Source: Drosophila miranda
Taxonomy: Eukaryota; Arthropoda; Insecta; Diptera; Drosophilidae
Assembly (NCBI RefSeq): GCF_003369915.1
Contig: NC_046676.1
Coordinates: forward strand, 16,474,001 to 16,538,000
Direction: 5' to 3'
Length of the DNA stretch: 64,000 nt
In this document: one piece after another, positions 1 through 11,540 of the stretch
Numbering within the stretch: the first letter of the stretch is position 1
How the letters are laid out: every line of letters begins with the position of its first letter
Translations under genes and position numbers: made by a program
The notes under the pieces: model-generated
What the model saw: only the letters and a program-made list of their open reading frames with translations
What the model was told of the DNA's origin: nothing
Database searches by the model: none

Positions 1-3000
1 TCACAGACAGCTGTGCGATGTTGTCATCGATCCACAGCCAACCCACATCCTACGCCCATTTCTGAAGCATAACCAAAACCAGAGATTTTTCATTTCACTC
101 TTTCCGAGGTCGCCTCCGACCTGTGGCTGTGGCAAGACGACTGGTGTCTGCGAAGAGACCAAAAGCTTAGCCCACGCTTGGCCACAGACGGAGGGGGCCG
201 GAGGAGGGGGCCAACTCAATCAAATCTTTTGGTATAGATTTATGGCTTTTCCAACCTTCTCTGGCTTGACATTTCCCAATCGAAAGAGTCCCCTCTGGAC
301 AGCAGCCTCTACGCACATGCTGTGATCTGTGGTTCTAAAAGTATGTGGAATATGTATGGCACCTACAAATACACACATTTTATATATAGATCCATGATTT
401 TTGGCAACAGAGAAAGAGAAAAGATCCAGAGCGAGAGCGAGGGGAAGCGATTGGTTGGGGAAGAGCGGCGTCGGTTTTTAAATAAATGACAAAATATGCA
501 AAAGGCAGACAGCCGTTCGTTCTACACATACAGACACACCTTGTCCCCTCTTTGCCCCTCTCCTTATAACATATATACTATAGATATATCGTATATAGAT
601 ATAGAATTCGGTGACGCAAACTGCGACAGACATTACACATGGCCGAGTTGCCCCAAAAAAAAGTGAGAAGAAATACAAAATAGAAGAAAACGGAAGTGGT
701 CGGCCGACGGACGACTGTCCTTGTGGTAGCGCTGTGGTCTCCGCTCCTCTGATAAGATCCCGCGCCTTGGCAACAGCCAGGGCCGCCCCGCATGAATATC
801 CAATAATGATATTAACTTTTTATTGATAATATGGCGTATGGCTCTGCATTGGATCATTGGATAACCCACACAGACACCCACACAGGGGTCTCTCGTCTCC
901 ACTTGCCCTCACACTCGCACTCACACTCACACTCACACTGCAGTTACAGAGATCGAACCAACTAAGGAAGTGAAGTAAATAAAAGCCTTAACCAGAGATT
1001 GCGGACGACAGACGAGAGACCGTTTGGTTTCAATTACGAAAATGGTCATTAAAATCTCTTGTGACGGCAACAAGTTTGTTGCTTAAGCCCAGAGCCATAG
1101 GTACAGGTGTGTGTGTGTGTGCCAGTGGCTGAGTCTGTGTTGGCCATAAAAGGTCCAAACGGGTGGAGCTGCACTTACTTGAAATATGTCTGTGTGTGGA
1201 TACTCTTGTGCCGCCAAGAAGTATTTTGACTGTTAGGTCAGGTGGTGGGGAGGAGAGGAACTGCAGAAATACAGCATTAGAGCTGTAAGCTGAAGCAGTG
1301 TAAGCAGTTAAGCAGTTAACTGTAAGCAGTGTTCGAAGTGTCAAAACTCTGCTGTGTGCACTAAAAGAAGTGCAAGCAGTCGAGGAAGAGGTTACGAAAA
1401 CTGTACCTAAATGGATACATTTTCTGTGTTTGATAATTGTTTCTTTCTATAATTATTAGAATTATTGATGTTTACCCCGTTTAACCCGTGGCTAGAATTT
1501 CCTTTAACCGCTTTCCTTTCCCCAAAAACCCTCAGGTCTAATTCTGATTTTGATGAATATATTTTTTCAAGCGTCTGTCAACCTTACTAAACCATTTTTT
1601 CCTCAAATGTAATTCAAAATGGGAAATTATAGATAAGATATTTATGTACGTGCGGTAAGGGCATTCCATGGTCTTCAGGCCTTGGCTACCGTCTTTGGGC
1701 AATTCCGTATGCGTGCCACATGGCGCGACTCATTCGACAATCATTCATACCGCATAACGGGGCTTAAACGAGTGGTCAACAAACCGAACATACCTCCCAC
1801 CCGCCCCCAGAGGAAGTTCCCTTCCGAGTCACTTGTGGCTCGCGAGTATTTATAAATCATACGAGTTTAGTCTCTACAGAGATATACATACATACATATA
1901 TATGCGCACAAAGTACGATATTGGAAGTAGCTAATTGTCTCTCTCTTTCTCTTTCTCTCTCTCTTTCTGTCTCTTCGTGGCTGAGCGTTGCGCCAAATTC
2001 AATTAGCCAACTGTGTTATCTGTTTGGGGGCCAGCTTAGATAGGGCCTGCTCCTCTGGCCACAAATATTTGGCCACATTTGTTGGATCTTCGCAAATAGA
2101 GCGTTTTTTGTTCTGGCTGCTTATCGCTCGGGTGTATCTCATTTGGTTATTCATTGCCTATACGCACAGATGGCCAGGCGTGACACTGTACCCATCTCTC
2201 TCTCTCTCTCCCACTCTCTGTTTATCGCTCTGTATCTCTCCATCCGTCTCTGTTGCTGGCAGCGTGGGCGATGCTGTAATGACAGAGAAAACTGTTACAA
2301 GGCTGTGTCAACTTCTATAGGCATTCCATTGCCCCAGCTAGCATATCCCCCCACTCACCAGTCACCACTCACCACTCTTCGTTTCTGTTTTCACACAGTT
2401 TTCCGTTCTGGTTTTTTTTTTGTTGGTGTTTTTTAATTGCTCGTCGAAATGCCATTAGCAGGGGCCATGCCATGCCATGGATAAGTGCCACAAATTGACC
2501 GGAGGCTGCCAGTCCGGAGAGTTCAGGCGAAAACTACATTCATAAAAATGTAGGTTCTTAACCCAAATGGCGACGACAGGCCGCCTTTGGACACCAGGCG
2601 GACAGACTTGGGACGCCGATAAGCCAGATATTCAGATACGCAAAGCGGATCGGCAAGTGCCAACAGATTTAGCGAATTTTTTCTATTTTCTCACATCCCC
2701 AAAGAACAAGAGAATGAGCCTGAAAACAAAAACCCAACGATTGTCAAATAATGTGCATTTATTTATACACTTTGGGCCATTGTGCTGCTCGAATTCTCAT
2801 TCACTTTACTTGGTTAAAGCCTAGCTAAAAGTTGTTGGGTCCTGCCCACATCTCTGTCGATTGGTATTTGAGCTGCAGAACGGCCTTGCTCCTCCTCCTC
2901 CACAGTCTATAGAAACTGGCATATCATTCAAATTCAAAAATTCCAACAGAAACGTAGACAGACAAAAAAAACCCATGACTCCATAATGCGAGAAAATTGG

Positions 3001-3250
3001 CGCAACAAAATGATAAAGGAGCACGAATTTATATTCAAATTTGAATTAACTGCTTAGCAACACTGCTTTTCATAATTATCCCATGCTTATCTGTACCGCT
3101 TTACATAACTGTTCCCTGCTTTTCTTGCGTACAGTAAACTGCTTGATAAGTGGTGGAATTTCTTTACTTAATTTTCAACGAAAAAAAGAGCTTTTTTCTT
3201 GTTATTCTGAAACTCTTCTCACAAAGATCTCTTGTAATCCCTTGTTACAG
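1..3250 (+). other. Amph intron / upstream non-coding region
   Basis: No convincing coding exon is seen on either strand. The short open frames here have no recognisable protein character. The stretch holds CT-rich runs (about 1937-1976), CA/TG runs and AT-rich sequence typical of a Drosophila intron. It ends in the acceptor of the first visible Amph exon at 3251. That exon starts in phase 0 and lacks the start of the BAR domain. A short upstream coding exon with the N-terminal amphipathic helix is therefore expected, and I could not find it here, so it probably lies outside the window. Confidence 0.6.
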
Positions 3251-6200
3251 ATTCTACAAAACTTGGGAAAAGTGGATCGGACTGCAGATGAAATCTTCGA
3301 CGACCACTTGAACAACTTCAATCGCCAACAAATGAGCGCCAACAGATTACAGAAGGAATTCAACAATTATATAAGATGTGTTCGCGGTAAGGCACATTAT
3401 ATAGCGAAACGAAATGCCTGTCAGAATCTGTGTGTTTTCAACAATCTTGTATCTTATCTGTTCCGACAGCTGCACAAACCGCCTCCAAGTCCCTGATGGA
3501 TGCCGTGTGCGAGATCTACGAGCCACAGTGGAGCGGCTACGAAGCCCTGCAAGCACAGACTGGCGCCTCGGACAGCTTGTGGGCGGACTTTGCCCACAAA
3601 CTGGGGGACCAAGTGCTCATACCACTCAATACATACACCGGACAATTTCCCGAAATGAAGGCAAGCCCTGGCGGAGATTTCCCAGCCAAAGGAAGGAGAC
3701 CATACTAATGTTTATGCTAATGTATTGCTTGTATCGCTGCAGAAAAAAGTTGAGAAGCGCAACCGAAAGCTGATTGACTACGATGGCCAGCGCCATTCGT
3801 TCCAAAATCTCCAGGCCAATGCCAACAAACGCAAAGACGACGTCAAGGTGGGTAGAGAGTGATCCTGTGATCCGTGCTCTTGGCTCTTGGCTCTTGGCTA
3901 ACATTCTGTTCATTTAGCTGACCAAGGGACGCGAACAGCTGGAGGAGGCCCGACGCACCTACGAGATGCTCAACACGGAACTGCACGACGAGCTGCCTGC
4001 CCTGTACGACTCGAGAATACTGTTTCTGGTGACCAACTTGCAGACGCTCTTCGCCACCGAGCAGGTCTTCCACAACGAGACGTCCAAGGTGCGCCCCAGA
4101 GCCAATAGAATTGCAGAAAAGCACTTAAATCTCTCTGTTGTACCTCTCCAGATATACTCGGAGCTGGAGGCGATTGTTGACAAACTGGCCACAGAATCGC
4201 AGCGCGGCTCTAACACGCTCCGCAAACAGACAAGTAAGTTGTACTGTACATACGAGTGTGTACATATAGCCGCCGTCACATGGCTGATGCTGATTCGTCT
4301 GACTCCCCTGACTCCCCTACTCTCCGCTCGCACACAGGCAATGCCATCAAGACGTCGAATCCAGTGCAGACGCCGGTTAACAAGCTGAACAACGCCAGCA
4401 TCAACAGCACCAACTACCAGAATCAAATTACCACAAACGGGGGCTCCAGTCTGGCGAACAGCCGTAAGTACAGCCCCCTCCTCAGGGGTGTTGTCCCTCT
4501 CTTACGCCCACTCTGGCTCTCCTTCTATCTCTGATCCTTAATTATTCTCTGTTACTTATTGAATTATGTTTGTTTCTTTACCCTTTTCGTTATCCTATTC
4601 TTTTGCTAAAAACGAACAAATAATTATAATTATAAATTGCTCGAAACTGTACAAAAAAAAATCTCATTGCAAAACCAAAAACCCCCCGCCCCCCATTAAA
4701 GAATAACTTTATTTCGGATACTATAAGAAACAGAGCTCAATATAATACACAACATATAGAAAGAATATTCGTATATCCCGCACTGTATAGTCTCTATGGT
4801 CTATGAATGATGATGATTTCGCTGTAGTTTTGGCAATTTATAAGATATATGTATTTGTTTTTACTTTTTTTTTTAAATTTATTTGGCAACTAATTCTGTT
4901 AACTTTTTCGTTCTAAAGTTGAGTTTTAAACTAAAAACCTTTTGGCATTGCGAGAACATTCCATTTATAGACGATCCCCCGATTGTAAATACAAACAAAA
5001 TTGTTGGCAGCGGCGGCCTGGGCTAGACCTAATCTGTACTATATAAAAATACTATAGCCTATAAGGTCCGGTCCCCCAATCTCCCCAATGGATCCGAGAG
5101 CAGAAGACATGCCATTGTATTTACATGTGTGTGTGGGATGGGCTGGTCCAGGCTGTGGACTGTGGACTGTGGACCGTGGTCAAATGGAATGTTGCATGTT
5201 CTTGTCGAAATGGAAATGTCATTTAACGCCCTTTAACCTGCATGTCCTGAGTTATATTTGATTTATTTTCTCTCTTTTTATTTGATCTTTTGTTTGGAAT
5301 GATGCTCTACTCTCTAACCACAAAAAACAAACACCAATTGAATGAAATAATACAATCGAATCGAATGCATTCAAACACCAAAATCAATTCAACAACAACA
5401 TCGATCGTATATAAATGCAATCAAAATGAAACCACACAAAAAACACGATAAATATAAACTATACAAATGTAGCAACATCCACGAGCTCGTCCCTGCAAGA
5501 GCCGAGATTTGATTCCATTTCTTCAACACCAGAACCGACGCCGGAGTCGCCGTCGCCGCCGCCAATTTTAAAGCAGCGCATCAGTCCAACGCCGGCGGAT
5601 GGGGTGAATGGTGCGACGACCACAAGCAGCGCCCAAGCAATGGACATTGCCGAGCTAAGCAGTCCGAATGCCAACACGAAGATCACAACCACCACACAGA
5701 CAACGACAGTGACAAAGACAGAGGAACAAAAAGCAGCAGGAGAGGGAGCAGCAGAATCAGCAGCAGCACCCCTCCAGGTGAACGGTAATGGCAACAACAA
5801 TCAATCCCCGGCAAGCAGTGCCAGTGCACAGGCAAAGGAGAAGGAAAGCATCAGCAGCAGCACTGCCAGTGGCGGGGGCGGTGGCGGCAAGCATCCCAAA
5901 GAGCTGCCCACAACAACAACGAATGCCGAAGCAGCGGCCGAGGCGGCCGCCAATAACGGCAACTCCATCGAGGAGCACAAGCAGAAGAAATTAGGTAATA
6001 CAGCGATAGGAATCACCACTACTACTACCACCAAGCACTTAGTTACATCAACAGATACAGATAAAGATACAGACACGGTTACAAATACAAGTACAAGTAC
6101 AGTCAGCAATCAGATCAGTAGGCAATTAGTTCATAGACAAACCGTTAATAATGCTAATAAGAATCCGTTCGAAGAGGACGATGAGTGCATCTACGAGGTT

Positions 6201-7450
6201 CCCAATGGTGAGTAAACCTCAATACGAGTCCACTGGGTCCACTGTCTCTCTAGCTCCTAGCTCTCTCTCTCTCTCTCTCTTAATCTCTCTGTGTAAATCT
6301 TTGTCACTATCTCTCTGCATCCCCCAACTATAAGTACGCTGTGCGCCGTGTCGTCTCGTCAGAGAACTAACTGGGAACAGACCCCAAACACAAAAGGGTC
6401 AGGGTCAGGCTCAGGCTCAGGCTCGGGCCTGTCTAATTTTGTTGTCAACTAAAGCCGTAGTTTCCCATTGAGCGGAGCACTTTATATTGTATTGTATTGT
6501 AATGTTTGGTGTGTGGCATGCTGCAAGGGGCATCCACTCTAGCAGGCTCTATCGAACCCACTCATCTGACATTGACATTGGCGGTCATCTCTGTTCTCAT
6601 CCCACGGCTTGCAAACTTATCTCTGTTCTCATTTGGGCTTAGTTTTAATGTCGTATTAATTGGGTGGGAGTGGAGAACGCTACGCTACTGGTTACAGGTG
6701 TCCTTCATCACGTATGTAGGCTATTCTTACTATTATTATTGATTTATCCAGCTCAACCACCCACACTCGATTCACGATCAAACACCAATCAATTCCATCC
6801 ATCCATAATGTCATTCATTAATCGCTTGCACGTACGCTGCTTCAATCGTTGGTTTATTCCCCGCGCTGATACCCACTGACCCCCTCCTGGACACAGAGCC
6901 CTGACCACTAACTCCACGAGGAATACTAACCCCGTTTGGCCAAGATTGCAACTTTGTTGTTCCGCTGCGTGCGTTTTTGTCTACTAAACAGAGCTATGCT
7001 ATGCCACCATTGATGTACACTATGTGCGGAATGTACTTGAGCACGGGTCCTAAACTAAACCAGAACCGCACTTCTCTTTCCACACAGATGCCAACACGGC
7101 TGATTTACCGGCCGGCGTGCTCTACCGAGTGAAGGCCACCTACGGCTACGTGAAGGAGGATGTTGACGAGCTGAGCTTCGAAATTGGGGACACCATTCGC
7201 GTGATCGAGTACGATGATCCCGAGGATCAGGTAAAGTTAATGCAGTTGAACTCCCTTCTGGGTCGTCCGGTCCTGTCTTGTCCTTGAGCTAGTTTCCCCC
7301 TCCCCGCTTGTGGCAGATGGACACACTTCTTGTCTTTATTGAGTGCAGTTTTTCCTTGCCAATTTACAGGAGGAGGGCTGGCTAATGGGTCAGAAGGAGG
7401 GCACCAACGAGAAGGGCCTCTTCCCCGCCAACTTCACGCGCCCCATCTGA
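3251..7450 (+). CDS. Amph: Amphiphysin (BAR-SH3 membrane-tubulating protein), 5'-truncated by window edge
   Basis: Amphiphysin binds and curves membranes. In flies it is needed for muscle T-tubule organisation and rhabdomere structure. Nine coding exons join in phase: 3251-3386, 3470-3660, 3743-3847, 3918-4088, 4152-4233, 4338-4463, 5473-6207, 7088-7230 and 7370-7450, giving 588 residues plus the missing first exon. Exons 1-5 encode most of the BAR domain (start ILQNLGKVDRTADEIFDD). A low-complexity Ser/Thr/Pro/Ala linker fills the large exon, and the last two exons encode the C-terminal SH3 domain (ATYGYVKEDVDELSFEIGD; ends NFTRPI). The intron after 3660 has a GC donor. The 735-nt exon has a second in-phase donor at 5995; skipping its last 213 nt removes 71 residues that include an NPF motif. 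The family and length fit amphiphysin well. Confidence 0.95.
3661..3742 (+). other. Amph: GC-AG intron of Amph
   Basis: The reading frame on both sides is fixed by conserved BAR sequence (FPEMK joined to KKVEKRNRK). The only phase-consistent junction places the donor as AAG|GCAAGC and the acceptor as TGCAG at 3742. The donor matches the known GC-AG class, where an otherwise strong site compensates for the C. All other Amph introns here use GT. Confidence 0.8.
4464..5472 (+). other. Amph: Amph intron, no features
   Basis: AT-rich intron between the BAR-side exons and the linker exon. No open frame with coding character is seen. It ends with an acceptor at 5471-5472 that restores the Pro codon split after 4463. 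Confidence 0.8.
5995..6207 (+). other. Amph: Alternatively includable 71-codon segment of Amph with an NPF motif
   Basis: Two donors, GTAATA at 5995 and GTGAGT at 6208, lie 213 nt apart and both leave phase 1. Either therefore joins the SH3 exon at 7088 in frame. The extra segment encodes a Thr-rich run, then NPFEEDDE and an acidic patch just before the SH3 domain. NPF tripeptides are the known ligand of EH domains (Eps15, intersectin, EHD proteins), so the splice choice could switch an EH-domain contact. That role is inference. Confidence 0.6.
6208..7087 (+). repeat. Amph: Amph intron with a (CT)n microsatellite at 6261-6280
   Basis: Intron between the linker exon and the first SH3 exon. 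It contains an uninterrupted CT run (6261-6280) and a GGCTCA-type short repeat near 6400-6430. Nothing in it looks coding. Confidence 0.75.
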
Positions 7451-8500
7451 GCGGTGGTGGACGACCGGAGCCGGGGCTGAGAACCAATCCACCAAACAGC
7501 CACACAAACTGCAGTCCTCACGCCACCACACCCCACCCAACATTTTGTTAAACCATAAATATCTACAAAACGGAAATCCCAATCCAAACTTTTGGCCAAA
7601 CTTTCATTATTAAAATTGTCTTGTTCTGTGAAACGCATTCTTTCGATTAGCAATCCGTCGATTGTTAGAGCAGTGCTTCCAGTTATTATTAATTATTATT
7701 GTTGAACGCCATGGCAGACCACACCACACCACGCAAAGGAATATCGAAGCGAATGGCATTAAAACACACACCACACTTTGAGGACGTTTCAAATTTTATT
7801 TTCTAGTTTTAAGCCTCGGCAAATCTACGTATACATACATATATTATTTGTTAAAACTACTATTGTGCTCATAATTAATGCGAACAAAGTGTAATAAGTT
7901 AAAGGCAACACACACAAATTCAACGCATATCGCTCGAAAGAAAAGAGTAATGTAATTGTTAAAAAAATTAAGAAACAAAGAAGGCGGCATGGAGGAGAAT
8001 ATAACCTTAACCTGAACATTTTGTATGTGTATTTTGCAAATATGTAGTACGAGTTTTTTATAGTCAATTGTGTGTATCGTGTATCTGGAGTGAATCGGGA
8101 TGGCCAGTAGAAATTCCCGTCTGTTGACTCCAGGACAGGACTTGGATTTTGATTTGGAAATGGAAATTTTTTTCAGATAGGAACTTGTAATTGTATTTTT
8201 TTTTTTTTTTTTTTTTTGTTAAACAAACTCGAACTAGCGCCAGCTTTATAACACGAGAACAATCCAATAGTCACTAACAGATCGATTCGAGGTTTTATTT
8301 TACTTTAATTGATTATAAATCGAATGAATTGCTTGACCCGACACGAAATAATTGTTTAAATTGTGCACACTGTAAAGTTATTATTTAAAAATTTTTTTAT
8401 TAATTTAAACACTTATTTATCGCATGAATATATTGAACAAATGATAATAATTTACAAAAATGCAAATAAAACATAGATTAAACGAAGTATTTGGATTTTA
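7451..8500 (+). other. Amph 3' UTR and downstream spacer
   Basis: This begins directly after the Amph stop codon (TGA at 7448-7450). It is AT-rich and non-coding, with a 22-T homopolymer at 8196-8217 and an AATAAA at 8465-8470 that could serve as a poly(A) signal for Amph. The true 3' end cannot be fixed from sequence. Confidence 0.5.
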
Positions 8501-9022
8501 AATTTGAACGGAGTGCGGGTAATTTGCAGCACTGGGAGTTCGATATTTGCCAATCGGTAGTATATCGGTGTGGAGCAGCAGGGTGACCGTATTTGGTTAA
8601 GGATGACAGCAGCCTATTTTGTGCGGTAGGTTATCGAATCTTAACGATATAAATCGTGGCAGTGTAACCGTATATATCTGTGCAATGTAGAAGTCGTGGA
8701 GAAAACATCTTTAATGTAGAGGTTTTTCATACGGCGCTTTCATGGGCCTTAAATGAAGAATTTAGAGCGACAGATATAGAGCACTTTAATCCCTCTAATA
8801 TCTAAGAGGGACTCTTCCGACACCACCAAATCTGAAGTGCGAGTTAATATGACGCTGGATTGTGTATGTATGAGTGAGCGAGCGCAAGTAAGAACAAAGT
8901 GTAAAAAAGTCAGTTTTAAGAATTTTTGAACTTGTCTATCGGGCGAAAATCAGCTGAGAAAAACCTTTTATCGATTTTAGATCATATTTTTATACGGTCG
9001 CACTTATTTTCTTGCGAGAATC

Positions 9023-11400
9023 CATTTAAACATTTAAATCCTTGTCGCTCACATTCAAAAAAGTTAGATTTGGCGCGCACCACTCGTAACCGGTCGATAG
9101 TATCGATAGCCGAACTTGAATCGGGTAAGGACCTCTTTTACCCGATTGACAACAATGAGTCTCATTCCATACACATATGTTGCTAATTCCATGCACACAT
9201 ACCCTGGGGGAAATGGATGTTATAGAATTGTGAATATGTTTGTCTTCCAAGGCTCAGTAGGTATCAGGATCGAGATAAATATATACAAGATACTAATAAT
9301 GTACTTGAATATGTCTAAAGAATATCAATTTGAGAAAAGGTCTTAATAAATTACGTTTGATCTTCATATAAAATTAACAAAATAGGGTGTACAAAGGCCT
9401 ATACACGCATCATGTCTTCAAATACCAGCAACATTGCGACTGATTTTTTGTTGAACTATTTTGTTCAAAGTACAATAAAAGCAAGGACTAAAAACTAACC
9501 AATTGTGTAGAAATTTGATTCATCAATCGTATAAAATTATGTGGGCATAGATAAAGGCCCGGTTGACAACATTTAAATCCTTGTCGCTCACATTCAAAAA
9601 AGTTCAATTTGGCGCGCACCACTCGGTATATTGAGGGTCATAGGAACTCGTTTTCGCCGCGCTCCCATGTGGTGTTTTTTAGTGCTAAATGGTATTTTTG
9701 TCATTTATTAATTTAATTTTCAATGTTATATAAAAATCCAATTAATGCAAGTATTTCGAATAGACCAATCATGTATAGAATTGATTCATCAATCGTACAA
9801 ATATGAGTGGGCATGGCTAAATGTTCCATATAGATAGTATTATTCAACGGAACAAAGAATTGGTCGTTTTTTGAATCGAATTTGAGTTCGCCGCAGTTTG
9901 CCGCAGTTCGCCGCAGTTTCGCTTTAGCAACAATGAGTCTCATTCCATACACAAACATGTTGCTAATTCCATGCACACATACCCTGGGGAAAATGGATGT
10001 TATAGAATTGTGAAAATGTTTGTCTTCCAAGGCTCAGTAGGTATCAGGATCGACATAAATATATACAAGATACTAATAATGTACTTGAATATGTCTAAAG
10101 AATATCAATTTGAGAAAAGGTCTTAATAAATTACGTTTGATCTTCATATAAAATTAACAAAATAGGGTGTACAAAGGCCTATACACGCATCATGTCTTAA
10201 AATACCAGCAACATTGCGACTGATTTTTTGTTGAACTATTTTGTTCAAAGTACAATAAAAGCAAGGACTAAAAACTAACCAATTGTGTAGAAATTTGATT
10301 CATCAATCGTATAAAATTATGTGGGCATAGATAAAGGCCCGGTTGACAACATTTAAATCCTTGTCGCTCACATTTAAAAAAGTTCGATTTGGCGCGCTAC
10401 ACTCGGTATATTTTTCAAATGAGACCGTATATTTCGGTGCTGTTCTGAGGGTCATACTGTAGATATACTGGTTTTCGCCGCGCTACCATGGTATTTTTGT
10501 CAATTTCATCAATCTATTAATTTAATTTTCAATGTTATATAAAAATCCAATAAATGCAAGTATTTCGAATAGACCAATCATGTATAGAATTGATTCATAA
10601 ATCGTACAAAATTTAGTGGGCATGGCTAAATGTTCTATATAGATAGTATTATTCAACGGAACAAAGAATTGGTCGTTTTTTGAATCAAATTTGAGTTCGC
10701 CGCAGTTCGCCGTAGTTTCGCTTTAGCAACAATGAGTCTCGTTCCATACACAATGTTGCACATTCCATACACACTGTTGCGGCAACATTTACTTCAAACC
10801 CGTATTTTAGTCAAAATAAAATACTTTAAGATAATTAAAAGAAGCAATCTTGTAGAAAATGCATTTATCTATGGGATAAAGCTAAGTGGGCATCTATAGC
10901 TTGAAATATAGGCAATACCCGATTCGCCGCAGTTTTGCTATTGCAACAATGAGTCTCATTCCATACACAAACATGTTGCTAATTCCATGCACACATACCC
11001 TGGGGGAAATAGATGTTATAGAATTGTGATTATGTTTGTCTTCCAAGGCTCAGTAGGTATCTGGATCGAGATAAATATATACAAGATACTAATTATGTAC
11101 TTGAATATGTCTAAAGAATATCAATTTGAGAAAAGGTCTTAATAAATTACGTTTGATCTTCATATAAAATTAACAAAATAGGGTGTACAAAGGCCTATAC
11201 ACGCATCATGTCTTAAAATACCAGCAACATTGCGACTGTTTTTTTTTGTTGAACTATTTTGCTTAAACCTTGTTTTAGTCAAAATACAATAAAAGCCAGG
11301 ACTAAAAACTGGCCAGTCAATTAGAAAATTGATTCATCAATGGGCTAAAATTATGTGGGCACGGCTAAATGTTCTATATAGCTATTAATATTCAACGGAA
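9023..11400. repeat. Tandemly duplicated repeat block, unit about 780 bp
   Basis: A core of about 420 bp (starting CAACAATGAGTCTC) occurs at about 9150-9570, 9928-10350 and 10944-11350, with a short fourth piece at 10727-10770. A flanking 60-bp piece (CATTTAAATCCTTGTCGCTC) recurs near 9025, 9570 and 10350. Copies 1 and 2 are offset by about 778-780 bp and look nearly identical by eye, so the duplication or conversion is recent. Each unit contains two diverged versions of a module around GATTCATCAATCGTA, followed by GTGGGCAT and GCTAAATG. No protein coding capacity is visible. The module resembles dispersed sequence near 27150 and 63850, which points to a non-autonomous transposable element family. 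The class is not established. Confidence 0.85.
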
Positions 11401-11439
11401 TATCAAAAACGAGGAATATGTAACATATAACTTGAATTC

Positions 11440-11540
11440 GTCAGTATATTTGCGGTATATTTGTCAAATGAGATGGTATGTTGCGGTATATTTCTGAGGG
11501 TCGATACTTTATCGATAAATCCGCGGTCACACTGCTGTGT
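11440..11540 (+). promoter_or_regulatory. Galphaq: Probable Galphaq promoter: GGTATATTT repeats, DRE, Ohler motif 1
   Basis: Several GGTATATTT-type motifs (11454-11495) are followed by TATCGATA at 11510-11517, the DREF element. CGGTCACACTG follows at 11524-11534 and matches Ohler motif 1, the M1BP site. This order is typical of TATA-less fly promoters. The next coding gene downstream on this strand is Galphaq, with its ATG at 15519, so the assignment to that gene is inferred. Confidence 0.65.
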
